This document shows, piece after piece, positions 30,837 through 38,672 of a stretch of 43,217 nucleotides of DNA (the first letter of the stretch is position 1; each line of letters begins with the position of its first letter). Both the position numbers and the translations under genes were made by a program. The notes beneath the pieces are model-generated. The model saw nothing but the letters and a program-made list of their open reading frames with translations, had not been told where the DNA came from and made no database searches. The stretch comes from Peptococcaceae bacterium (lineage in GTDB: Bacteria; Bacillota; Desulfotomaculia; Desulfotomaculales; JACDOK01): the NCBI GenBank assembly GCA_017656185.1, contig JACDOK010000019.1, positions 1 to 43,217 of the forward strand, in the 5' to 3' direction.

Positions 30837-32567
30837 TTGTCGAAAAGGCAGGGTGAGGTGAACTTTTTGCGGTTCAAAACCCTGCTTCACATCATTTATA
30901 CGTGGGCGATCATTCTGGGCGGTATTGCCTTGCTGGTACGTTTCTTTCCCGGTATTAACCTTGACTACGCCCGTGAAATGGTGGTTCTCATTGCCCTGGT
31001 GATGGTCACCGAATGGTTGGTGGTAACGCTTCCTCATGGTCAGATATCCTGTGCTTATGCCGTAATACTGGGTACCTTTCTCATGTTTGGCCCGGCGGCA
31101 GCGGCCTGGGTCAACTTTTTAGGGGTGCTTTTTGCCCGCGGTATCGTGAACCACGGCAATCCTATCCGTACCACCTTTTTCGACGCCGCACAGTACGTGT
31201 TTGCGGTGGCGGCAGCTTTTGGGGTCTACATGTTTTGCGGCGGGCAGCCCGCCGACCGTATCGGTTTCGATGATATGTTGCCGCTTGGCGTGTTTACTCT
31301 AACATATTTTGCCATCAACCACCTGCTGGTTTACCTCTACCTTTTGCCCCGTAAATCATTGTTCCCCGCCGTGTCATGGTATGAGGTGTTGTACTGGGAC
31401 GCTGCCACCTACCTGGGTACCATTCCTGTCGCAGCTTTGATGGCTCTGCTCCATGATGCGGTCGGTTTTGCCGCCGCTGTTTTGCTGTTTATCCCTGTTT
31501 TGGCATTTCAACTTGTTATCCGGCGTTCAGTGCGCGTCGAACTGACCAACCGTGAGCTCAATGTTTTATCAAAAGTTGCCATGAGGTTGAGTAATCATCT
31601 GAACCTGGAAAGGCTTTTGGATTACATTTTGCGGGAAATCCGCCGCATTATTCCCTATCACACGGCAATGGTATACCTGTGGGAACACGATCAGGAACTC
31701 TTTGTGCCGGCAGCCGTGAGAAGCCCTTATGCCCGCCATCTCCGGGAAGCGGTCATGGGCCCGGAGGAGGGGCTGGTGGGTTGGGCCGTTGAACGCCGGG
31801 AACCGGACATTATCCCCGATACACGTTCGGACTCCCGGCTGCAGCGGGAACCCGGGTTGTCCCAGTTTTTACGCTCTTTTATTGTTATCCCCCTGCTGGT
31901 CGAGGGGGAAGTGGCGGGTGTTTTTTTGGTCGGCTCGCGGCGTCCCATGGCTTATGATCATCGCAATTTGCATATTTTAAGCATTATCGCAAGTCAAGTA
32001 TCTCTGGCCGTTTATAATACCTGGTTGAACGAGCAGGTGGATAAAGTGAACCGGTACGCCGATGTTGTCAACCTGCAGAGCCGCCGCGAATTTTTGCGCC
32101 AGGCCCGGGAGGTGTTTGAAAACTGCCGGCGGCATAACCTTGACCTGGCCGTCATAATTATTAACCTGGATCGTTTTCGCAAGTTCAATGAAGAATTCGG
32201 TTTGGCGGCAGGTGACCGGGTCTTGGCACAGCTGGCCGACCTCTTAAAGGCGGAGCTGCGTGAGCAGGATATTGTGGCCAGGTATGGCGGTGACGAATTC
32301 GCCGTTTTGCTGCCCGAAACGCCTGAAATGGAAGCCGCTCAAATAGCCCAACAGCTGCGTGAAGCCGTTGCCACTCATCCCTTCGCGCTGGGCGGCGGGC
32401 GTACCGGCTACCTCACGGTAAGCATTGGTTTGTCCTTTTTCCCCGGTGATGCCGACTCTTTCGGCGAGCTGATGCACAAGGCGGACCAGGCCCTGAGTTT
32501 GGCCAAAACCCAGGGAGGCGATGCCGTCGCCTGGTGTCCAAAGGATGTACAGGCGGCCCGTGGCTAA
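30837..32567 (+). CDS. membrane GAF-GGDEF diguanylate cyclase
   Basis: The 576-residue protein has an N-terminal membrane domain of about six to seven helices (residues 10-230), a GAF domain (about 250-400) and a C-terminal GGDEF domain (about 420-565). The active-site motif is intact (YGGDEFAVLLPE), and REQD five residues before it fits the RXXD inhibitory site, so it should make c-di-GMP with product inhibition. The usual DXLTGLXNRR opening is degenerate (DVVNLQSRREFL). The ligand of the GAF domain is unknown. TTG 30837 is uncertain: AAGGAGG is 13 bases upstream, and in-frame GTG 30858 or TTG 30867 have closer sites. It overlaps comF. Confidence 0.9.
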   Translation: MSKRQGEVNFLRFKTLLHIIYTWAIILGGIALLVRFFPGINLDYAREMVVLIALVMVTEWLVVTLPHGQISCAYAVILGTFLMFGPAAAAWVNFLGVLFARGIVNHGNPIRTTFFDAAQYVFAVAAAFGVYMFCGGQPADRIGFDDMLPLGVFTLTYFAINHLLVYLYLLPRKSLFPAVSWYEVLYWDAATYLGTIPVAALMALLHDAVGFAAAVLLFIPVLAFQLVIRRSVRVELTNRELNVLSKVAMRLSNHLNLERLLDYILREIRRIIPYHTAMVYLWEHDQELFVPAAVRSPYARHLREAVMGPEEGLVGWAVERREPDIIPDTRSDSRLQREPGLSQFLRSFIVIPLLVEGEVAGVFLVGSRRPMAYDHRNLHILSIIASQVSLAVYNTWLNEQVDKVNRYADVVNLQSRREFLRQAREVFENCRRHNLDLAVIIINLDRFRKFNEEFGLAAGDRVLAQLADLLKAELREQDIVARYGGDEFAVLLPETPEMEAAQIAQQLREAVATHPFALGGGRTGYLTVSIGLSFFPGDADSFGELMHKADQALSLAKTQGGDAVAWCPKDVQAARG

Positions 32568-33300
32568 ACTGTGGTCGGGCCTTTTAAGCGGCCTGCTCGA
32601 TTTGATTTTTCCCTATCCTGCGGGCTGCCAGCTTTGCGGGAGGGGACGTCAAAAGGGCATTTGTGACGAGTGTTGGGCCGCTTTACGCTGCAATAACGGC
32701 GAGCGGGCATGTGCGCGCTGCGGGCGGTTTTTCCCGCGCGGCATACCCTATGCTTATCAGCGTTGTCTTCAATGCCGCCGGCAGGGTGCGCCGTTTCTAG
32801 CCTGCCGGGCTGCCGGACCATACGAGGGTCTTTTCAAGGAAGCTGTTTACAAACTCAAGTACCAGCGCAGACGTTCTCTGGCTTCGCCTATGGCCCGGTT
32901 GATGTGGAGCGTTGTAAAGGATGACCCGCTTTTTCAAGATATAGCGGCCGTGGTTCCGGTTCCGATTTCACCGGGGCGATTGCGGGAACGGCGTTTTAAC
33001 CAGGCCGGGGACCTGGCACGCGAGATATGTAATCTTGCCGGCTGGACATACGCGCCGGTGGTGATTAAAAACCGCGATACCCGGCCGCAAACCGGCCTTA
33101 CCCGTGCCGAACGCGCTGACAATTTGCGCGGTGCCTTCACTGTGACCCACCCCCGAAAAATCAGGCAAAAAACTGTGCTGGTAGTGGATGACGTTTACAC
33201 TACGGGCAGCACACTGAAGGAAATGGCGGGTGTTTTGCGCTCTCAAGGCGCTGAGAAAATTCTGGGGCTTACTTTTGCAGCCGGGCGACTTGAGACTTAA
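32545..33300 (+). CDS. comF: ComF-family phosphoribosyltransferase-like protein
   Basis: The protein (about 251 residues) is a ComF/GntX homologue. N-terminal cysteine pairs (CQLCGRGRQKGICDEC and CARCGRF with CLQCRR) form zinc ribbons. A C-terminal PRTase fold shows VVPVPISPGRLRERRFNQA and the phosphoribosyl-binding loop VLVVDDVYTTGSTLKE. In Bacillus, ComFC is needed for DNA uptake during competence, but homologues are widespread in non-competent species and the reaction is not known. It overlaps the GGDEF gene by 23 bases. Starts at 32521, 32545 and 32560 are possible, none with an ideal ribosome site. No comFA or comFB is adjacent. Confidence 0.88.
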   Translation: MYRRPVAKLWSGLLSGLLDLIFPYPAGCQLCGRGRQKGICDECWAALRCNNGERACARCGRFFPRGIPYAYQRCLQCRRQGAPFLACRAAGPYEGLFKEAVYKLKYQRRRSLASPMARLMWSVVKDDPLFQDIAAVVPVPISPGRLRERRFNQAGDLAREICNLAGWTYAPVVIKNRDTRPQTGLTRAERADNLRGAFTVTHPRKIRQKTVLVVDDVYTTGSTLKEMAGVLRSQGAEKILGLTFAAGRLET

Positions 33301-33349
33301 TTCTACCAGGAAGTTGTCTTTCCGACAGCATTTAACAACCCGTAGAGGA

Positions 33350-33424
33350 TAATCCACAGAAAAAATTATTGAGACAGTACTTGTGCACAGATTTATCCAC
33401 GTTATCCACAGGTTTTTGTGCACA
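33350..33424 (+). promoter_or_regulatory. cluster of DnaA-box-like sites upstream of hpf
   Basis: A perfect DnaA box TTATCCACA occurs at 33402-33410, directly after TTATCCACG (33393-33401). TAATCCACA lies at 33350-33358. Two further 7-of-9 matches, TTGTGCACA, flank these at 33381-33389 and 33416-33424. All five are in the same orientation within 75 bases. The region may bind DnaA and control hpf or act as a titration site; there is no dnaA or dnaN nearby. Confidence 0.55.
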
Positions 33425-33479
33425 TGAGGCCTTTCAACAAATCCTTTTTTCGACAAATATGCTTTCACCCGAATACTGC

Positions 33480-33517
33480 AGGATTTTTTTTCTCAAAAGG
33501 GAATAATATAGTATAAT
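33480..33517 (+). promoter_or_regulatory. probable hpf promoter (sigma-H-like and/or sigma-A -10)
   Basis: AGGATTT (33480-33486) followed after 14 bases by GAAT (33501-33504) resembles a sigma-H promoter, and a TATAAT at 33512-33517 resembles a sigma-A -10. Bacillus hpf (yvyD) is known to be driven by stationary-phase sigma factors including sigma-H. The exact start point cannot be chosen from sequence. Confidence 0.4.
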
Positions 33518-33540
33518 TCGAGCGAAAGGAGATGAAGCGG

Positions 33541-34062
33541 TTGCGGGTTAAAGTTCGCGGGAAAAATATTGAGGTTACCGGCGCGCTTCGTGACTATGTG
33601 GAAAAGAGACTGAGCAAGCTCGAAAAATTCTTTGCCAATTTTGGCGAAGTTCAAGTTACCCTGGAAATTGAAAAGGATACTCATCGTGTTGAGGTTACCG
33701 TTCCCGTAGACGGTATTATTCTGCGCGGGGAAGAAGCCACGCAGGATATGTATGCTTCTGTAGATCTCGTGGTCGATAAGCTTGAGAAACAAGTTGAAAA
33801 GTACAAGGGAAGGCTGGCTAAGAGAGTACGTGTCAACCCTGCTCCCGCGGCACAGGATAACGAACTTGAAGAAGAACCGCTGCCGGTTGTCAAGACCAAG
33901 CGCTTTGCCATGAAACCAATGCCGGTAGACGAGGCTATCCTGCAGATGAACCTTTTGGGGCACAATTTCTTCGTGTTTACTAACGCTGAGACCAACGAAG
34001 TAAATGTCGTCTACAAGCGGAGGGACGGTAACTACGGCCTGATCGAGCCGGAATTCAGCTGA
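33541..34062 (+). CDS. hpf: long-form ribosome hibernation promoting factor (HPF)
   Basis: The 173-residue protein has the N-terminal S30AE/HPF domain (KVRGKNIEVTGALRDYVEKRL, then FFANFGEVQVTLEIEKDTHRV) and, after a linker, the C-terminal dimerisation domain (KTKRFAMKPMPVDEAILQM, then FVFTNAETNEVNVVYKRRDG). Long HPF dimerises idle 70S ribosomes into 100S particles. TTG 33541 is preferred: GGAG ends about 10 bases upstream and the resulting LRVKVRGKNIE start aligns with known HPFs; the ATG at 33532 touches the ribosome site. Upstream are DnaA-box-like sites and a possible sigma-H promoter; a terminator follows. Confidence 0.94.
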   Translation: MRVKVRGKNIEVTGALRDYVEKRLSKLEKFFANFGEVQVTLEIEKDTHRVEVTVPVDGIILRGEEATQDMYASVDLVVDKLEKQVEKYKGRLAKRVRVNPAPAAQDNELEEEPLPVVKTKRFAMKPMPVDEAILQMNLLGHNFFVFTNAETNEVNVVYKRRDGNYGLIEPEFS

Positions 34063-34081
34063 TCCCGGAAAGACATATCTC

Positions 34082-34109
34082 AAAGCGCCCCGGCAGGGGC
34101 GCTTTCTAT
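34082..34109 (+). terminator. Rho-independent terminator after hpf
   Basis: AAAGCGCCCC (34082-34091) pairs perfectly with GGGGCGCTTT (34096-34105) around a GGCA loop, followed by CTAT. The T-run is short but the 10-bp stem is perfect. Confidence 0.75.
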
Positions 34110-34143
34110 GTGCCGGCTATGTGTCACATATTTCCAGGTACTA

Positions 34144-34173
34144 TTGCAATATAGGCACCTAAAATGCTAAAAT
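34144..34173 (+). promoter_or_regulatory. sigma-A promoter of secA with extended -10
   Basis: TTGCAA (34144-34149) and TAAAAT (34168-34173) are 18 bases apart, and the -10 carries the TGC extension. Transcription would start near 34180, leaving a leader of about 60 bases. Confidence 0.65.
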
Positions 34174-34192
34174 TTAAGAGGTGACAGAGAAC

Positions 34193-34222
34193 GGGAACCT
34201 GCCGCGAGGTTCCCCTAATTTT
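34193..34222 (+). terminator. terminator-like hairpin in the secA leader
   Basis: GGGAACCT (34193-34200) pairs perfectly with AGGTTCCC (34207-34214) across a six-base loop and is followed by CTAATTTTT. It lies between the secA promoter and the ribosome site (GGGGGTGG, about 34225-34232). It could act as an attenuator or control ribosome access; the mechanism is not known. Confidence 0.6.
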
Positions 34223-34240
34223 TACGGGGGTGGACCCTTG

Positions 34241-36922
34241 ATGTTTAATTTCCTGCGTAACTTGCTTGACGATAATGCTCGGGAAATAAAAAAACTACAG
34301 GGAATAGTTGACGATATCAACGGGTTGGAGCCGGAGATCAAGGCCCTGTCTGATGACGAGCTGCGGGCCAAAACGGCCCAGTTTCGTTCGGAAATCGCCA
34401 ACGGGGCCGAATTGGACGATATTCTGCCTGAGACCTTTGCCGTTGTGCGTGAAGCGTCGCGCCGTGTCTTGGGGATGCGGCATTTCGACGTGCAGTTAAT
34501 GGGGGGCATCGTATTACACCAGGGACGTATTGCCGAAATGAAGACCGGTGAAGGTAAAACACTGGTGGCTACGCTGCCGGCGTATCTGAACGCGCTTACC
34601 GGGCGCGGCGTGCATATTGTTACGGTGAACGATTACCTGGCCCGGCGTGACAGCGAGTGGATGGGACAGGTTTACAAGTTTTTGGGACTTTCCGTGGGAC
34701 TTATTGTGCACGGCCTGGACGCCGCACAGCGTAAGGAAGCCTATGCCGCCGATATTACGTACGGCACCAATAACGAGTTCGGTTTTGACTACCTGCGCGA
34801 CAATATGGCCCTGCGTGCTGAGGACGTGGTTCAGAGGGACCTGTACTATGCCATTGTCGACGAGGTCGACAGTATTCTAATTGACGAGGCAAGGACCCCG
34901 CTGATCATTTCAGGACCGTCTGACAAACCGACCGCCCTTTATTACCAAATGGCGCAAATTGTGCCCAGGTTGAAGGCCGATCGCGATTATACCGTGGATG
35001 AGAAGGCCCGAACGGTAACCCTTACTGACGAGGGTGTGGCCAGGGCCGAAAAACTGCTCAATATCGATAACCTCGGCGATGACAAGAACGTCGAGATTAT
35101 GCATCATCTCAACCAGGCTCTGCGGGCGCATGCTTTGATGAAGCGTGACCGTGACTATGTGGTCAAGGACGGTCAGGTCATAATCGTCGACGAATTTACG
35201 GGCCGCCTCATGTTTGGCCGCCGTTTCAGCGAGGGTCTGCACCAGGCTATTGAGGCCAAGGAAGGCGTAAAGATCGAGCGCGAGTCGCAGACGCTTGCTA
35301 CGATAACCTTCCAGAACTACTTTCGCATGTATGAGAAACTGGCCGGCATGACGGGTACGGCGGAGACCGAGGAAGAAGAGTTCCGGAAGATTTACGGGCT
35401 CGACGTGGTGGTCATTCCCACCAACAAGGAAATGATTCGCCGTGATATGCCCGATGCCATCTTTAAGCACGAGCAGGCCAAGTTTGAGGCGGTAGTGGAT
35501 GAAATTGCGGCCAGGCATGCCAAGGGGCAGCCCGTCCTGGTAGGTACCATTTCGATTGAAAAATCGGAGAAACTCAGCAAGATGCTAAAAAAACGCGGTA
35601 TTCCGCATAAGGTCCTCAACGCCAAGTACCATGATCAGGAGGCCGAGATCGTGGCCCAAGCCGGGCGTTTGGGAGCCGTTACGATTGCTACCAATATGGC
35701 CGGGCGCGGTACCGACATCATCCTGGGCGGCAACCCAGCCTTTCTGGCCAAAGAAGAAATGCGCCGCCGCGGTTACCCGGAGGAAGTTATCGCGGAAGCC
35801 GCCGAATACGGGCCGTGTTCGGAAGAAGTGGCCGAAGCCCGGAAGGTTTTTCAGGAGCTTTACCGGGAAGCCAAAAAAGTCACCGACGCCGAGCACGAAA
35901 AGGTAGTAGCCCTGGGCGGCCTGCACATTATCGGTACCGAACGCCATGAAAGCCGGCGGATTGACAACCAGCTGCGCGGTCGTGCCGGCCGCCAGGGGGA
36001 TCCCGGGTCAACCCAGTTTTTCTGCGCCCTGGACGACGATTTGCTGCGCCTGTTTGGCGGGGAAAATATTGCCGGTTTGATGGAGAAACTGAAAGTTGAG
36101 GATAATGCGCCTCTGGAACACCCTATTCTTTCTAAATCCCTGGAGCGGGCGCAGAAGCGGGTGGAAAACCGGAACTTCAGCATCCGCAAGCACGTACTGC
36201 AGTACGACGATGTGATCAACCAGCAGCGCGAGGTAATTTACAACCAGCGCCGCCGGGTGCTGTTGGACAGCGATTTGAAGCCGGTGGTAGATCAGATGAT
36301 TGAGGACGTGGTAACACGCGCTGTCGACACCTATGCCCCCGAGGGCGTCCATCCTGAAGAATGGAACCTGGCCGGGCTTGTTGATTTTGCCGCGCAGGTT
36401 TTCCTGCCCAAACATGATTTGAAGCCGGAAGAACTGGAAGAATACAGCCGTGAGGAACTGAAGGAAATGCTCCTGGCCAAGGCCCGGGAGGTTTACCGTG
36501 CCCGGGAGGAGGAACTGGGAGCCGAAACGCTGCGCGAAATAGAAAAGGTCGTTCTTCTGCGCGTGGTGGATGAGAAATGGATGGATCACCTTGATGCCAT
36601 GGACCAGCTGCGGGAAGGTATTGGTCTTAGGGCATACGGGCAGAAAGACCCGTTAATTGAATACAAGTTTGAAAGCTACGAAATGTTCCAGAATATGATT
36701 GCCGCAATCCAGGAAGATGCCATCCGGTACCTGTTCCGGGTGCAAAAAGTTGCCCGGCCCAGGCAGCGCCGGATGGTGGAAAACCGCAGGCAGGACGGAG
36801 AGGAAGTATCCCAAAAACCCGTACGGCGCGGCAAAAAAATAGGGCGTAACGAACCGTGCCCGTGCGGCAGCGGCAAGAAATACAAGAAGTGCTGCGGTAA
36901 AGAGAAAAAACAGGCGGGGTAA
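34241..36922 (+). CDS. secA: preprotein translocase ATPase SecA
   Basis: The 893-residue protein is full-length SecA. The Walker A motif is in [20 protein letters not shown] (about 104-123), the DEAD-type motif in [16 protein letters not shown] (about 209-224), and the second nucleotide-binding half contains [15 protein letters not shown] and [14 protein letters not shown]. The C-terminal SEC-C zinc motif ([17 protein letters not shown]) is intact. It drives Sec-dependent export through SecYEG. ATG 34241 is chosen because GGGGGTGG lies about 8 bases upstream and MFNFLRNLL is the usual start; an in-frame upstream extension lies in the leader hairpin. A 7-nt repeat array begins at the stop codon. 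Confidence 0.97.
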   Translation: MFNFLRNLLDDNAREIKKLQGIVDDINGLEPEIKALSDDELRAKTAQFRSEIANGAELDDILPETFAVVREASRRVLGMRHFDVQLMGGIVLHQGRIAEMKTGEGKTLVATLPAYLNALTGRGVHIVTVNDYLARRDSEWMGQVYKFLGLSVGLIVHGLDAAQRKEAYAADITYGTNNEFGFDYLRDNMALRAEDVVQRDLYYAIVDEVDSILIDEARTPLIISGPSDKPTALYYQMAQIVPRLKADRDYTVDEKARTVTLTDEGVARAEKLLNIDNLGDDKNVEIMHHLNQALRAHALMKRDRDYVVKDGQVIIVDEFTGRLMFGRRFSEGLHQAIEAKEGVKIERESQTLATITFQNYFRMYEKLAGMTGTAETEEEEFRKIYGLDVVVIPTNKEMIRRDMPDAIFKHEQAKFEAVVDEIAARHAKGQPVLVGTISIEKSEKLSKMLKKRGIPHKVLNAKYHDQEAEIVAQAGRLGAVTIATNMAGRGTDIILGGNPAFLAKEEMRRRGYPEEVIAEAAEYGPCSEEVAEARKVFQELYREAKKVTDAEHEKVVALGGLHIIGTERHESRRIDNQLRGRAGRQGDPGSTQFFCALDDDLLRLFGGENIAGLMEKLKVEDNAPLEHPILSKSLERAQKRVENRNFSIRKHVLQYDDVINQQREVIYNQRRRVLLDSDLKPVVDQMIEDVVTRAVDTYAPEGVHPEEWNLAGLVDFAAQVFLPKHDLKPEELEEYSREELKEMLLAKAREVYRAREEELGAETLREIEKVVLLRVVDEKWMDHLDAMDQLREGIGLRAYGQKDPLIEYKFESYEMFQNMIAAIQEDAIRYLFRVQKVARPRQRRMVENRRQDGEEVSQKPVRRGKKIGRNEPCPCGSGKKYKKCCGKEKKQAG

Positions 36923-37000
36923 GATGTAAGATAAAGCAGTAAGCAGTAAGCAGGAAGGCGTGAGGTGTGAGGGGTGAGGGGTGAGGGGTGAGGGGTAATA
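36917..37000. repeat. heptamer tandem array (12 units) beginning in the secA stop codon
   Basis: Twelve consecutive 7-mers can be read: GGGTAAG, ATGTAAG, ATAAAGC, AGTAAGC twice, AGGAAGG, CGTGAGG, TGTGAGG, GGTGAGG three times and GGTAATA. The secA TAA is in the first unit. The units drift gradually from one another. The same units occur singly elsewhere in the window (24008, 30783), indicating a dispersed family. Confidence 0.7.
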
Positions 37001-37226
37001 ATGGAACCTGTTGCGTTCTTAAGTTCTCCCCGTACTGACCCAGTAAGTTTTATCCGGCAATGTATGGTTAGCTTGGGTAATTAGTAATAAAGATACTGTC
37101 GGCTTTCCTTACATTCCCATTGTATCACCACTGTGTCTGTATCTCAGCGACCTAGCACTCAGTAAACGATAGCAAGTAATAGTTTACTTTCGTTATACCG
37201 GCTATTTAGATACTCCGACTTAAGAT
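37001..37226. other. spacer between secA and prfB, no gene
   Basis: No open frame with a ribosome site is seen. It contains two 11-nt units in inverse orientation to the 22341 array (about 37127-37148) and a 7-bp inverted repeat, AGTAAAC (37161-37167) with GTTTACT (37182-37188), without a T-run. No clear promoter for prfB was found. Confidence 0.5.
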
Positions 37227-37254
37227 TGTGAGTACTGAGTACTGAGTGCTGGGC
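37227..37254. repeat. four heptamer units (TGTGAGT/ACTGAGT/GCTGGGC)
   Basis: TGTGAGT, ACTGAGT, ACTGAGT and GCTGGGC run head to tail, directly before the 21-24-nt repeat. The pair ACTGAGT-GCTGGG also occurs near 18724 upstream of fabZ. Confidence 0.5.
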
Positions 37255-37364
37255 GTATCTCAGGGTCGTTGGGCCACGTATCTCAGCGGCCGCCAGGTCG
37301 CGTATCTCAGCGCTAAAGGCGCGTATTACAGGCCCGAAGGGCCGTATCACAGTGAGCGTAGCGA
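37254..37364. repeat. imperfect 21-24-nt tandem repeat, five units
   Basis: Five copies of CGTATCTCAG or close variants start at 37254, 37277, 37301, 37322 and 37343. Each is followed by a small self-complementary segment (for example GCGCTAAAGGCGC and GGCCCGAAGGGCC), so each unit could form a mini-hairpin. The array ends 22 bases before the prfB start. Confidence 0.6.
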
Positions 37365-37386
37365 ATGAATAAGGGAGGTTTTAACC

Positions 37387-38509
37387 GTGTTCCCAGAATT
37401 GCGTAAGGATTTAGAAGATCTTTACCAGCGTTTAAAGGACCTGGAGGTTTCTCTTTGACCTGGCAAGTAAGAAAGAAAAAATTGCAGTATTAGAAAAGGA
37501 GATGTCGGCCCCGGACTTCTGGGATGACCAGGAACGGGCACAGTCTGTTACGCAGCGTTTGGCCGCCCTGCGCGAACAGGTAGAGGTTTTTGACTGTTTA
37601 AAGCGGGATTTTGAAGATGCCGCAGTGCTGCTGGAGCTGGGCGAAGAAGAAGACGACGCTGCTATCGGCGCCGAGGTCCAGAGCGAGGTATCCGCCATAA
37701 AGAAGCGGGTTGAAAAACTGGAGATGGAAGTACTGCTCTCCGGGCCGTATGACAGCAGAAATGCCATCGTAAGCCTGCACGCCGGTGCCGGGGGGACCGA
37801 GGCCCAGGATTGGGTCGAAATGCTGCTGCGGATGTACACCCGCTGGTGCGAAAGGCGGAACTTCCGGGTCCGGATTTTGGACCTTTTGGCCGGTGACGAG
37901 GCGGGTATCAAGAGCGTCAGCTTTGAAGTAGAAGGGTTAAATGCTTACGGGTACCTGCGCAGTGAAAAGGGTGTGCACCGGTTGGTGCGCATTTCACCTT
38001 TTGATGCGGGTGGCAGGAGACATACATCTTTTGCCTCGGTTGATGTTTTACCCGAAGTCGAGGATACCGCCAAAGAAATAGAAATCAAGCCGGAGGACCT
38101 GCGGATCGACACCTTCCGGGCCGGGGGCAAGGGGGGACAGCACGTCAACAAGACTGATTCCGCCGTGCGCATTACCCATATTCCTACGGGTATTGTGGTT
38201 TCGTGCCAGAATGAGCGTTCCCAAACCGCGAACCGCCACGCAGCTATGAAGCTGCTGACTTCCAAGCTGCTGGCGCTGGAAATTCAAAAAAGGGAAGAAG
38301 AGATTGCGGCCCTGCGCGGGGAACAGCTGGAAATCGCGTGGGGGAGTCAAATCCGCTCGTATGTTTTTCATCCTTATACCTTGGTTAAAGATCACCGTAC
38401 CAAGGTTGAGAAGACTAACATTGAAGCGGTGATGGATGGCGATTTGGATGACTTTATCAAGGCTTATCTTATACATACGGCACATCTTAACGAAAAAGTT
38501 CCTTCGTGA
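37387..38509 (+). CDS. prfB: peptide chain release factor 2 with programmed +1 frameshift
   Basis: Translation starts at GTG 37387 after GGGAGG and reads 23 codons to an in-frame TGA at 37456-37458. The frameshift site CTT-TGA-C is preceded by a Shine-Dalgarno-like GGAGG, the classic autoregulatory RF2 arrangement. After the +1 shift, reading resumes at GAC 37457 and continues to 38509, giving about 373 residues. The main part contains the specificity-loop SPF in RISPFDAGGRRHTSF and the catalytic GGQ in AGGKGGQHVNKTDSAVRI. RF2 ends translation at TGA and TAA. A frame starting at 37502 is an internal ATG, not the gene start. Confidence 0.96.
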
Positions 38510-38547
38510 TCGAATGTGCGCTAAATAAATAGTAACCTCTGAAACCT

Positions 38548-38583
38548 GCCGTGCATTCTCCGGAATGTGCGGCGTATTTTTTT
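38548..38583 (+). terminator. Rho-independent terminator after prfB
   Basis: GCCGTGCATTC (38548-38558) pairs with GAATGTGCGGC (38563-38573) with two wobble pairs and a 4-base loop, followed by a run of seven T. Confidence 0.85.
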
Positions 38584-38672
38584 GTCGAATTGGCAGGAAT
38601 TAGAGCTGGGAAACAGAATCACTACCGAGTGTTCAGCCGTAAAATGGGTATTCTACCTTAAGGGGTACAAAA

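Noticed and set aside
33350-33424. Chromosomal replication origin
   Set aside because: There is no dnaA, dnaN, rpmH or AT-rich unwinding element, so the DnaA-box cluster is better read as regulatory or titrating.
37161-37188. Terminator between secA and prfB
   Set aside because: The AGTAAAC/GTTTACT stem is AT-rich with a 14-base loop and no T-run.
37254-37364. CRISPR-like array
   Set aside because: The conserved word is only about 10 bases, the intervals are 11-14 bases and self-complementary, and there are no cas genes.
37502-38509. prfB starting at the ATG at 37502
   Set aside because: The preceding bases continue the RF2 reading frame to a classic frameshift site at 37453-37459 and a well-placed GTG start at 37387.
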